This document shows positions 22,268 through 32,834 of a stretch of DNA of 64,000 nt, piece after piece; the first letter of the stretch is position 1; every line of letters begins with the position of its first letter. The DNA comes from Crossaster papposus (taxonomy: Eukaryota; Echinodermata; Asteroidea; Velatida; Solasteridae), in NCBI GenBank assembly GCA_037893245.1, contig JBAIAA010000804.1, positions 1,217,077 to 1,281,076 on the forward strand, written 5' to 3'. The notes under the pieces were generated by a model. That model was not told the DNA's origin. It made no database searches and worked only from the letters and a program-made list of their open reading frames with translations. The position numbers and the translations under genes are program-made.

Positions 22268-23481
22268 CTAGTTTCCCATCTCATTCTTACGACTCTGGGT
22301 GAATTGCTGGCCTGGGTATGACTGTTGGGGAGGTGTTGGGTATGTCGGGTGAACATTTCTGGGCTGGCGGCGAGGTGCCGGGCAATTGCGAGCAAAGTGC
22401 CCCAATTGGTCACAGTTATAACACCTGGGTGGGGATGGAGATTGGGGTCCGTTCTGCCAATGTTGGGGTCCATTCTGTCGATGTTGGGTTCCACTCATCA
22501 AGACCTCTTGTGCGAACTTGTTACTGGGATATGGGCTATTCTGATGACTGGTGATGGAATTTAGCTTCTCCATGACTTGCTTCATCTGGTCCTCCAAACG
22601 AGTGACTGGATTATCTTCTCAAATTTGTAGAGCAGATGCACTTCCACGGGGTGTCATCTGATGATGAGCTTGTTCGCGTTCATCTCTCTTCACTGCCCAG
22701 TTCTTCAGCTCGCAGAATGTAATCTCGGAAGTGCGGTCAAGGAGGTCCCTGCATGAGTGACGCAGTCCCTCTGTCTCGATCCCATCCACAAATTGTTCCT
22801 TGATAATTGTGTCTGGGGTCTTGTACAGGCCCGGATCCTTTTTCTGCAATCGATGAAAGAGTCTCTCCAAGTCAATAGCATACTGGCGGATCGACTCACC
22901 TTGGCGTTGTCGGCGTTGCAAAACTGGCGTTGTAACTCCCCACTCGTAAGTGGCTCTCCGTATGAGGACTGAAGATACTCCAAACAATCCTGGGCGCTTT
23001 TCCCACCAGAGAGGAGGGACCTTACTTCGATCTTCGGGCCGCCACGCAGGTAATCTAGCAAAAACTGCCCCTTCTGGTCGAGTGGCACGCTGTACCGCTG
23101 GAATGCGCTTGTTATTGACGATACAAATTCTTCCACTGTAACAGATTTTACAGAGGAATCATCCCTGCCTTCGAAAGTGTGAAGCTTCCGATCAGGTGCC
23201 ATCACGACATGTGTGAGACTGGGGGCCGTTGAAGGAGATGTCTGTGGTTTTTGCTCTCTGACAACAACAGAGTAAACATGGTCCCCCCAGCCGTCCTCAG
23301 GGGATAGAATCATGTTGTCCACCCTGTGTAGCACCACTTCCTCCCCGTCCTTATCGATGTAAGTGATGCCTATGGCACCCTCGAAGTAGTCCTCGAGTGC
23401 CTGTAGCGGGAGCTTTCCTTTCCGGAGAGGAAACCGAAGAGACTTTCCACCATCCTTGCTGACTTTTACAGTAGTACTCAT
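22268..23481 (-). pseudogene. Gypsy 1 Gag with zinc knuckle
   Basis: Starts at ATG 23481 (MSTTVKVSKDGGKSLRFPLR...). A capsid-like region follows (FLLDYLRGGPKIEVRSLLSG, SYGEPLTSGELQRQF). A frameshift moves it to RQGESIRQYAIDLERLFHRL, and a stop at about 22619 is followed by a nucleocapsid segment with a CCHC knuckle, CYNCDQLGHFARNC, near 22400. At least two breaks, so Gag would be non-functional as read. Confidence 0.85.
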
Positions 23482-23584
23482 TTCAACAGCTTATTTTCAC
23501 AAGACCTGCAGCACACAGGACTAGACAAACTTTGATACCACTCAATACTTACATCACTCTTGTTGTTTTGAAATTACAGCAGTC

Positions 23585-23602
23585 AATCCCACTTCTGACA
23601 CA
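23585..23602 (-). other. Primer-binding site of gypsy element 1
   Basis: The minus strand directly after the LTR reads TGTGTCAGAAGTGGGATT. A tRNA with 3' end ...CCCACTTCTGACACCA (tRNA-Leu-like, from memory) would need TGGTGTCAGAAGTGGG, so one G is missing. Position is exact; tRNA identity is inferred. Confidence 0.7.
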
Positions 23603-24471
23603 TGTGGAGGGGGGTTTTATTATGGAGGCTACAGAATGACTGAAACCTCTAAATCAGTGGGTTCAGATTGTCTCTTTTATTCGGTACTGTAATTGGAAGT
23701 CGGAAGGCAACCGACCAGTGACGAAGGCGGGAGAATGACATCAAATTGGACAGTAAACAATTAACAAGTAGGAAGGAAAGAGAAAATAAATGAAATCATT
23801 AGTACAATAAATACATGTAGTGTGTGTTCACCAAAATCTATCCAATAAAGTGAATACTTCGGCTGAAATAATGCAACTCTTTCACAAAAGAATTAATTAG
23901 TACAAATACTTCCAACGTTTTGTTTTGAATCATACACCTGTATCTGTAAGACCTGTATTAAACAATAATCCAGCAGTGCAGTGGGTTTTTACCAATCAAA
24001 ACAGCATATGGGATTGATCATCTTGTCTTAAAATCCTTAAGAATTATCAGATCTATATTAAAGCTTATTCTAAAAGTCATTAGCTTAACAGACAACTTGC
24101 ACCAAATAATAAACCTTGGCAAGTTAATTAACACACTATGCCAATGCCAATATTTGACTAGTCTACCAATGACATAGAGGGCGCTGTTGTAGCATAAACT
24201 ATAGACTATGGATTACCATTAATTTGTCAAAATATGCCCACGTTACTCAGTCAACTTAGACTTAATACCGATGCCTGCACTGTAAAATACCTATTTCACA
24301 GATCGCATTAACTTACAGGGATCAATTCTCCACATACAATAAAGCTCAGACTCGTCTTCATAAATGCACATGTACATGTACTAGCAAAACGGCATGGTCC
24401 TTGGACGGCGCCATGACAGTGTCAACAACTTTACAACTTTAACTGAACTGTAATTGCTGAAAAATACATAT
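23603..24471 (-). repeat. 5' LTR of gypsy element 1 (truncated)
   Basis: 869 bp nearly identical to 16044-16916. It stops at ...AATACATAT, whereas the 3' LTR continues another 253 bp to CCTCCACA. The missing part is the outer U3 end, so the promoter is probably lost. Confidence 0.9.
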
Positions 24472-24615
24472 TAGAGGGAGAAGAGTGTCGGTGCTAAGAT
24501 ACAACCCTGCTTCACACCATTGTTGTATTCAATGTTTTGTGTCATCTCGCCATTGACAGATATCCTGACACACATATCGGTGTGCAGGCACTTCAGGATG
24601 TTAATGAAGTTTGGA
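24472..24615 (-). pseudogene. RTE-like LINE reverse transcriptase, palm fragment
   Basis: The minus strand reads KCLHTDMCVRISVNGEMTQ, NIEYNNGVKQGC and ILAPTLFSL, the RT segment ending in the QGC..LAPTLF box. It is the upstream half of the LINE found at 16043-15238, now separated by the gypsy insertion. The expected FADD catalytic region between the two halves is absent. Confidence 0.8.
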
Positions 24616-24830
24616 AGAACAGCCCAGACCAACCTCAAATGAATGTAATTGTGTATGTTGTAGGATATTTGGCCAAAAAAACACTAGCCAAAGACAACTG
24701 TCAAATTTGCAGAAATACTACTTTCATGGAAGATCCATCTCAACTTCTGCTCAGTTTCAAAGCTTACTGTACCAATCAGATTTTGGAGGTTGTCCAATTG
24801 CTGTAGAAAACAGACATCAATGTAAATGAT
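24616..24830 (+). pseudogene. Second copy of P-element transposase C-terminal fragment
   Basis: QMNVIVYVVGYLAKKT, CQICRNTTF and DPSQLLLSFKAY repeat 14640-14805 almost base for base. The copy then jumps to GTCCAATTGCTGTAGAAAAC, which corresponds to about 15130 of the first copy, so about 325 bases are deleted. It flanks the far side of the RTE/gypsy nest. Confidence 0.85.
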
Positions 24831-25098
24831 GCCCGAAATTCCATGCAAAATGACACAATCTTCAATACTTCATATTATTTGGTTGATTGGTTTAAACATT
24901 GAACAGCAGAGGCCTACCATTATTTATCGAAAAAAAATACAAATGAACAGTTATGGCACAGCAACTTAATTATTTTAAGAGGTTTTTATGATTACAATTA
25001 TTTATTAATCATTTAAAAACGAAAATTATTATAGTATATATTGATTATATTTTCGATGATTGCTATAATAAAGAAATGTAATATAATAAAAAAGTGGA

Positions 25099-25172
25099 TT
25101 TTGTTTTCAAAATGAAATTACATTTGTACTTGGTTGTTTGTTTTCAAAATGAAATTACATTTGTACTTGGTT
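25099..25172. repeat. Tandem duplication, two 38-bp units
   Basis: TTTTCAAAATGAAATTACAT followed by TTGTACTTGGTTG occurs twice in a row. The surrounding 24830-25400 is AT-rich and shows no gene. Confidence 0.85.
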
Positions 25173-25394
25173 GTCGTCGTCATTGACTATCTGAAGTATC
25201 AGTAAATACAAGTTAAACAGTTGATATAAATCCACAGGAGATAACTGATTCTTCATTGTAGTGAAAACAATGGTTTTGTATTTGTATACATTTAAACAAG
25301 TATTTTCAACTAAAAATGGATGCATAAAATATGAAAAGTAGTTGAACTGGTTGGATTTACCCCATCCCATCTCAATAACAAATAATGCTAGTTT

Positions 25395-25650
25395 CTTATA
25401 TGGCGCTTTAGACTCCCACAATGTGGGTGTATCAAAGCGCTTTACAATTTATTATTACCCCGGTCATTGGGCCCATGAAACATTCCAAATACCATCTCAG
25501 CTCCCTGGGGAGTATACAGCTCGATGCTGCCATTTCGGCGCAAAGCAGCTGAATCAACCACAATAACCATCTCTGCCCTCACAGGTACCCATTTACTCCT
25601 GGGTGGAGAGAAGCAATGAGTGACAAAGTGCCTTAAATGTATTAACTGAT
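25395..25650. repeat. Dispersed SINE-like repeat
   Basis: GCGCTTTACAATTTATTATT, CCCCGGTCATTGGGCCCATG and ACTCCTGGGTGGAGAGAAGC are one block. The middle recurs at 3757-3790 inside ACTR10 intron 3 (CCCCGGTCATTGGGCCCACG, then AAACATTCCAAATAC). No tRNA-like head was found at this copy. Confidence 0.6.
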
Positions 25651-26658
25651 TTATAAACATTGCACAATCTCAATCTGCTACTTTTATTCGGTCATTCACT
25701 TATTCCTTTATTTTCCTAAATCATTTCTCGATGTACTCGTTTAAAAAAAATGTCCCCCAGTTAATGAAAACCCCGCACGCATTTTACACCCGATGTCCTA
25801 TATAATTCAACGTATAGATTCCGTGAAGCCGAAGGCGCGTTTACCTACCTGCCGTAAGCGGCGCCCTTCCCCATGGCCCAATTTGATGACGTCATCGTAC
25901 AAATAGATACCCACTGTCCTATCTTGCCCTTCTACTACTATCTTTGGTCATAGCTGGCAAGTGTTTACGAACACTGCCATCGTTGACATAATATTTTATC
26001 AGAGAAAGTGGAGTGATTTTTACGAAGGCTTGTAATAAGTTGTAGGAATTACACATGGAGAGTTGAACTGTCTTGCTTGTTGATTGGTAAGGGTCGCAGT
26101 TATTTTCGCTCGTTTTGCTGTGTATTTTTTTGAATGTTGACAATGTTATGGTCAAACTAGTTTAGCTGCTTAGTTTTGGGTTTTCAACCGCGGCGACTGC
26201 AGAAGGCCGCGACTCTATTGAAACGTGTCGAACTCGGCCCTACATTATATCGCACGAATCTGATCTGAAAAACGTGCTTCGGTAAAACGCGGAACTCTGA
26301 CAATTATGTGACAGGCTCAATTGCATAGTGCCCTTGCACAGCGCCCTCGCTTGATATTAGATATAGATCTCAGTGCTGGTACAAACAAGTGGGTCATTCA
26401 CCCATCAGCATTGAGATGGACAACACATGCATGCACTTTGCAGAGCAGTCCCAAAGTTAAGGCCATCGCCTCATTAGGGCTATAGAGTAACTTGGTTAGG
26501 GTTTTTGCGTGTTAACACATTAAATGAATCAGGCACTGAACGTACACCATCCTGTAGATCGTGATTTTCTGAGTGTCGCATTTGGCGTCGTAGACAGGAT
26601 GGTGCGCTAAACACTGCAGCCCCAGTCAGGTGAGGTAAAGACGAGCTAAAGAGCTACG

Positions 26659-27714
26659 ATGGAAGTAGAACAGCTGCGAGCAGAACTTGAAGAGTGGAAG
26701 TTGGCTCTGCAGAAGAGTCAGCAGGTGCAACAGGTCCCCACAAGTACAAAGTAGTTCTACTGCCCCAGCCGCAAACACGGTGTACATATGGCGTCAGGGC
26801 GGAGGCTAGACCGCTTCCGGGGGAAACCAGAAAAGCCCAGCGATCCATCTGTTTTGAAATGGGTCAGCGATGTCAAAGGTCAACTGACGGCGAGACAGCT
26901 GAAGGGGGGGGGGGGGGGGAGACGCGGTTGCCTTCATTGTCGACCACCTGGCCGGTAGAGCGAGGCACTGGAAATCCTCGGCAGAGGGCACAATATCGGA
27001 GTCCAGGAGGAAGTTTTCCGAATCCTGCTAAAAGTGTTTGAGAAGGGGACACGCTACCTCAGATCCAACAGAATTTGTTTTCCTATCGTCAGGGACCGAC
27101 TGAAGATCTGTTGGGCTGCTCCCTAGAGCTGGTGGAGTTATTTAACTCCATGATCCGTCACGATGAATCCTTCGATGCTGTAAGGGAAAAAACACTCAAG
27201 TGGAGGCCAGCAGAGGCAGTGAGAGATGAAGGTTTAAAGAGAGAGTCGTTTCAACATTGACCTGAGCTTTTTCGATGCCAGGGATCGTGCCATCGAGTGG
27301 CTCGGTACTAGCCACGTTAAATCTCAGAAGGAGGCAACAGTACAAAAAGTGAAGGCTGCCGACAGCGCACAGGATGTAAATGCTCTACTGGAGGGGCAGG
27401 GTAAGCAGCTACAGCAACAGCAGCACCAAATAGACACCTTCATTAAGGCACTCAATGATAGACCACAGGAACACTGGGGTCAACCGCAACCTCGTAGGTG
27501 CTATAACTGTCAGCCAACAGGGCATATTAAGCGATACTGCCCCAACCCCCCACGAATCAATGGCTCTACTTCAGAACAAGGCCAACAGAGCGGTTTCAAT
27601 CCCCATGGTCAACAGTTTGTGACAGAGCAGTCCGTTCCCCGACTGTCAACCCAGCAGCCTATCCACCAGCAATTTGTCCCCCGACACCTAGCCACCCGAC
27701 AGCCGTTAAACTAG
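26659..27714 (+). pseudogene. Gypsy 2 Gag
   Basis: ATG at 26659 opens MEVEQLRAELEEWKLALQKS. Frameshifts and a G homopolymer (26904-26919) break the capsid region, where RLDRFRGKPEKPSDPSVLKW and a DHLAG segment are visible in other frames. 27349-27714 holds KVKAADSAQDVNALLEGQGK, a Gln-rich stretch and a CCHC knuckle, CYNCQPTGHIKRYC. Confidence 0.75.
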
Positions 27715-27728
27715 GACGGCCTGCCATT

Positions 27729-28130
27729 GTGAGTCAAACGACAGGCCACCGGGTTTTACACGACAGCGGCTCAATTATTGAGAAGATAGTAGGGGACTGC
27801 CCAATAGCACAGGTGAAGATTGGAGGTATCGAGGTGACATGCCTACTTGACACTGGAGCCCAGGTATCCACGCTGACTGAGTCTTGCTTCAAAGAGAACT
27901 TCTCCCAGGAAGATTTAGTCGATATTCATGCCTTGCTCCGCATCTCGGGTGCCCACGGTGCTGTAATCACCTATCTGGGTTATATTCAGCTATCACTTCA
28001 AGCGTTAGGGCAAACCTTCGACAAAGTGGGTTTCCTAGTAGTAAAGGACCCGGTAGGCACAGCGATGGTCGAACGTAAACGAGAAGTACCAGGAGTTATT
28101 GGCTCAAACATCTTCAGAGATATGAGATAA
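27729..28130 (+). pseudogene. Gypsy 2 protease
   Basis: QVKIGGIEVTCLLDTGAQVS contains the retropepsin DTG active site. PGVIGSNIFRDM near the end matches the conserved ILG/GxN segment of retropepsins. The frame stops at 28130, and the following 28130-28950 holds the protease-RT linker in several frames. Confidence 0.8.
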
Positions 28131-28689
28131 ACTCTGCAGCAGACGATTGGACCAGGGTTCCTGTACAGCCTGGAAGACAGCTCCAGTGGACCCGAGTGGG
28201 CCAACGTATATTAGCCCTCTACGAGGAGGTAAAGAGCGCCTCTCTCGAACCAGACAAACCTGGAAATGTCCGCATTCTCTGTTAGAAGCCAATTTTGGTA
28301 CCAGCGATGTCTTTACTTGTTGTGCAGTGTTCTGTGAAGCCTGCAGTCGGCAACGATCTCTATCAAGCAATGGTGGAGGAGCTTGATGTACATACGAAAC
28401 ATCTCCCCAAAGGTTTGAAGATCGCCCCGACTCTCGTTAGTGTTGATAAGACTGGCAGAGTCCCTGTCCAACTAGCTAACTTCAACGACGATGATTTGTA
28501 CCTCCAACCCAGGACCCCAATTGCAGTACACTCTCGTGCATTCCCCGAGTATTGCTTTCTCCAAACCCTTGCGACAACTGTGAAGTTTTTGCACACAAAG
28601 ACCCCGAGAGTGATCTGACACCAAATCCAAATTGATGTCAAGGATAACGATTGGTGATGACATAAGTGATGAGCAGCGTCAAGATCTGA

Positions 28690-30489
28690 TGAGAGAGTTG
28701 CTGTCTAGGTATGGTGAAATCTTTAGCAAAGACGAGGATGGCATCGGCTTCTGCAAATAGATAGAGCCCCGGATCATCACCACAGACGACATACCGGTAA
28801 AGGTACCGCACAGACGCATTCCCCCGCACCTTTGGCCTGAAGTAAGAGACCACATCCAAGCATCTCTAGATCGTAGCATAATACAGGAGTCTTCAAGCCC
28901 ATAAGCTGCACCCGTAATTTTTTTTTCGGAAAAGCAATGGCAAGCTGAGAATGTGTGTTGACTATAGAGCACTTAATGCAAAAACTCACAAAGACGCATA
29001 CCCACTTCCCCGGATTGACGAAGCACTCGACGCACTCAATGGAGCCAAGTACTTCGGCAGTCTTGACCTTGCACATGGTTTCTACCAAATTTCGGTCGAA
29101 GAGAGAGACATCGAAAAGACAGCCTTTCGTGTTGGTTCAGGCGGCTTGTATGAGTTCATTCGAATGCCGTTTGGCCTCTACAACGATCCAGCTACCTTCA
29201 TGCGTCTAATGGACAAGGCTTTTAGAGATAAGAATTTCCAGTTCCTGATTGTCTACCTCGACGATATTCTGGTGTTTGGCAAGACGTTTGACGAGACACT
29301 CGAGCGACTCCAGATGGTGCTTGATCGCCTGCAGAAGTTCAACCTGATAGTGAAACCCGAGAAGTGCCATTGGTTTGCCAAGAGGTTGAAGTACCTGGGC
29401 CATGAAGTATCAGCGAATGGAATTGCACCAGATGCGGAGAAGATCCGAGCTGTGGCTGAGTGGAAAAGACCAACCAATGAAGGTGAACTTCGAAGTTTCT
29501 TGGGTCTTGCAAGCTACTACCGCCGCTTTGTTCAAGGTTTCGCTGAGGTCGCTGCTCCACTCCATGCACTACTTGGTGGTCCAAAGAAAAAGAAGGGTAA
29601 TAGAGTTGTACCACCTCAAGGTAAATTTCCCGAAGCTTGGAACGAAGCCTGTGAAGTCTCCTTCAATCAATTGAAGTCACTTCTAACGTCCACTCCACTC
29701 CTTGGTTATCCAGACTTCAAACGTCCATTTATCCTAGAAGTTGACGCCAGCCACCTTGGTCTTGGTGCTGTTCTTTCTCAGGAACAGGACACTAGTCGTA
29801 TAGTTCTTGGATACGCTAGCAGAGGGCTTAGAGGGAGCGAACGGAACATGGACAATTATAGCAGCACGAAGTTAGAGTTGTTGGCACTGCGGTGGGCAAT
29901 AACTGTAAAATTCCGTGACATTCTGTTAGGGGCCGACTGTGTTGTCTTTACAGACAACAATCCCCTGAACTACTTCAAGACCAACTCTAAATTGGGCGCC
30001 ATTGAGACCAGATGGGCTGCGGAGCTGGCACAGTTTCGGTTCAGTGTCAAGTATAAACCTGGCCGTAACAACGCAAATGCCGATGCCTTGAGCAGGAAGA
30101 CGAATCATGGAAATGAACCACAGACGGTCCGGTTCGAGGAGACTCCAGTAAACACTGTACTCCCAACACCCACTTCTACTTATGTCCCACCTGTTCTGAG
30201 GCGGCACATAAGATATACTCTAGAAGAAGCAGGATTGGACGAGGTTCGGGCCAGGCCATCTGTGACAGCGCCCAAGGCAACAGCAACGCTGCCATCCATC
30301 CGTACCGAAGGCCACACTGCACTTCAAAGGAGCGACAAATACATTGGACCACTCTGGCGCTTCTGGGAGAGACGGTGTAAACCACGACCAGACCAGACTA
30401 TGAGAGAGGCCAAACAAGTCCGTAAGTTGTTGAAATTCTGGGATGTCCTGGAATTGAAAGATGATGTCCTATACAAAAAGAGGACATAG
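28690..30489 (+). CDS. Gypsy 2 reverse transcriptase and RNase H
   Basis: The long open frame is 28951-30489. Upstream, 28690-28950 carries the RT start (SDEQRQDLMRELLSRYGEIF, IQESSSP) with a stop and a frameshift. Motifs in order: CVDYRALNAKT, FGSLDLAHGFYQISVEERDI, FIRMPFGLYNDPATFMRL, IVYLDDILVFG, LKYLGHEVS, ELRSFLGLASYYRRFV; then RNase H LEVDASHLGLGAVLSQEQ, KLELLALRWAI, FTDNNPLNYF and NADALSR. A long linker leads toward the integrase. Catalytic residues are intact within this frame. Confidence 0.9.
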
Positions 30490-30524
30490 ATGCCGGTCAG
30501 GAACGTCATCAACTACTTCTGCCG

Positions 30525-31742
30525 TTGGCACTGCGGGCTAGAGTACTCGATGCACTTCACGGCCAACTTGGGCACCAAGGCGTGGAGAGGACGATCAAGC
30601 TCGCCCAAAACCGATGTTATTGGCCTGGGATGACCACTGACATCGAAGCTCATTGCAGAGATTGCCAGAGATGTACACTTGCTAAGACCGGTAGGAAGCT
30701 ACATCCGACAATGGGGCCTCTGATAGCTAAACGACCACTGGAAGTTCTCGCAATGGACTTCACTGTCCTTGAGCCTGGGAAAAACAACGTAGAGAACGTG
30801 CTGGTTCTGACGGACGTCTTTACGAAGTTCACCCAGGCCATACCCTGCAGAGATTAGAAAGCAGCAACTGTGGCCCGTGTGCTAGTTCGCGACTGGTTCG
30901 TTCGGTTTGGAGTGCCTCACCGACTACATAGTGACCAAGGGAGAAATTTCGAGAGTAATGTTGTCATCGCGCTATGTATGGCATTTCTAAAAGTCGAACG
31001 ACCCCGTATCACCCCGAAGGAAATGGCCAGTGTGAACGGTTCAACCGTACACTGCATGACCGCCTGAGAACACTCCCACCAGAGAAGAAGCGACAATGGC
31101 TGGAACTTCTTCCCGAACTCATCTACGCTTATAATGCGACACCCCACTCGTCGACTGGCTACTCCCCATATTATCTCTTCTTTGGATGTGAGCCCCGGTT
31201 GCCAATTGACCAGTTACTCCGCGTAAATGACCAGGCAGAAGATGAAAAAAGCTCCCGATTTAGATCAGTGGGTAGCCGACCATCACACCCGGATGAGACT
31301 TGCGTTCGAAATGGCTTCGAGCAAGACCACGAAGGAGGCTCTGAGAAGACAGCAGAGACACAACGAGACAGCAGAAGATGTAGACCTTCTCATCGGAACG
31401 AGAGTCTTTTTTCGAAACCGGTCCATCAAGGGTAGAAACAAAATCCAAGATGTCTGGGACCACAGACCCTACAAGGTAGTAGGTAAACCCAACCCTACAG
31501 GGCATGTATATATTGTAGCTCCACTTGATATAGATGGTCAGGATAAGACTATCAACAGGAGAGACCTGTTGGATGGTTGGGCCTTGGTGCAGGATGTTGC
31601 ACCTAATGCAGATTTTCGCCCGACAACAGAGGATGTACGTAGCTCATCAGTTCACACTGATGCAGACGGGAAGGAGGATGAACTCCATTTCATAGTGACA
31701 CATCCTAGCATCACACTCAGACTCTACAGGGCAGCTAGTTGA
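30525..31742 (+). pseudogene. Gypsy 2 integrase
   Basis: 30525-30857: zinc-binding region HGQLGHQGVERT ... CRDCQRCTLAK, then AMDFTVLEPG and VLTDVFTKFTQAI, ended by an in-frame TAG. 30870 onward: GVPHRLHSDQGRNFES. After a frameshift, [20 protein letters not shown] and [19 protein letters not shown] (30974-31435). The C-terminal [20 protein letters not shown] lies at 31370-31450 in another frame. Three or more breaks. Confidence 0.85.
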
Positions 31743-32189
31743 TCCAGCTGATACCTGGCGTACGTGCGAGCTCCGAGCAAAATGGGGCTGCCTGAAAAAT
31801 GACTGATTTCCTATAACCTGTCGGCAAATTCACAAAAACATCTTGACCACGAAGAAAGGATTCTAATGGCCTTTCGCTGCTCGGGTCTAAAATCTTCGAG
31901 GGATAATATTTTCGCTGCAGAATTCAAACAACACGACAGATCTTCGGACGACAGACGACGCTGAATATCCGCCATTTTGTCTTAAATGTCATGCTGCAAA
32001 TAAGTAACTGCATCAAAATAATTTGAAATTTGATGACGTCGGGATTCAACCGCGTTGTGATTGGACACTCCACATCGTAGCCCCGCCTATACTTATCTGT
32101 ATTCGCATACGAGGTCATGCGCTAGAAATGTGGCGCAAAATATAGGAAAAACATAAGATTTCAAAAACGATTGATCCAAGGCAAAAAAG
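31743..32189. other. Gene-free flank of gypsy 2
   Basis: No coding exon recognised. It could contain the remains of a 3' LTR, but no matching 5' copy exists in the window. It includes one CCAAT-type box in reverse (TGTGATTGGACA, 32055). Confidence 0.4.
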
Positions 32190-32470
32190 TAGCTTCAGTT
32201 GATTTGCATAAATAGTGGCCGTATGAGGTCGCTGTTCGCGCTGTATCTTTGCACGGGGAGCGCGAGCTAGCAGCATATGCGGGGCGCGCGTGGCGTGTAT
32301 TTCTGGACGGATAACGACAGACCGATAACGACGAACGCGCCTTAGCCAAGGCTACCAAAAGGGGGACCTATTTCCATCGGCCTTCGGCCTCGGGGAATAG
32401 GTCCCCCTTCTGGTCACTCACAGTCCCTCGGGGGAATAGACGTGCTCTAGTGACCTCATTGTCAGTCCAT
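32190..32470 (-). repeat. Dispersed repeat, copy with inserted hairpin
   Basis: The reverse complement matches 10561-10735 in order. Between GTGACC and GTAGCCTTGG this copy holds an additional palindrome of about 54 bases (32355-32413). Confidence 0.75.
32355..32413. repeat. Hairpin with 20-bp arms and CCGAGGCCGAAGGCCGAT tip
   Basis: CCAAAAGGGGGACCTATTTC pairs with GGAATAGGTCCCCCTTCTGG. The loop, read on the minus strand, is CCGAGGCCGAAGGCCGAT. The loop centre GGCC-GAA-GGCC recalls the tips of the hairpins at 34927 and 36607. Confidence 0.85.
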
Positions 32471-32834
32471 ATGTGTATAATATTGCCCTTTATATTTTTG
32501 GTACCCTTAAATGTAACTATTTGTCATGGAAGCGCCCAATTGGGCTACAAAACGCGTTTTGTGCATTGGTGCTGTGTAAAATTTATAGGAAACCCACAAC
32601 GTATCAAACATTAAATGAAAACGGCAGAAAAGCGTTTGCGTACACTGCCGTGTCCGCCAAAGAACATGGGCTTTCCAGTCTTTTCTCGGGAACGGTAATT
32701 AAAACATTAGGTTGGTTTCACGGTAATTAAGACATTATGTTGGTTTCCTTAACCATATAGTGAAATAGGTTTAGTAGGCTAAACAATCCAAAATGTGATA
32801 TTTGGGGGGATTTTAAGACATTACCCCCTTTTAA

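Larger units (their letters stand above)
16044..24471 (-). mobile_element. Ty3/gypsy LTR retrotransposon 1, 5' truncated
   Basis: Element order on the minus strand is 5' LTR fragment (24471-23603), primer-binding site, gag, protease, RT, RNase H, integrase, tail, polypurine tract, then a full 3' LTR (17169-16044). The two LTR copies are nearly identical over about 870 bp, so insertion was recent relative to most elements here. It interrupts an RTE-like LINE. About 90 residues' worth of the LINE and the outer 257 bp of the 5' LTR are missing together, so a deletion removed that junction and no target-site duplication survives. Confidence 0.92.
26659..31742 (+). mobile_element. Ty3/gypsy retrotransposon 2, coding region without visible LTRs
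   Basis: Gag, protease, RT-RNase H and integrase follow in the usual gypsy order. The protein differs clearly from gypsy 1 (for example LDLAHGFYQISVEERDIEKT against LTSGFYQVAMEETDIEKN). I found no direct repeat pair between 25650-26650 and 31740-33000. A possible primer-binding-type sequence TTTGGCGTCGTAGACAGGAT lies at 26581, which would put a 5' LTR end just before it, but no 3' partner was seen. Confidence 0.85.

Noticed and set aside
25829-25837. GCCGAAGGC resembling the hairpin tip
   Set aside because: No complementary arms on either side; probably chance.
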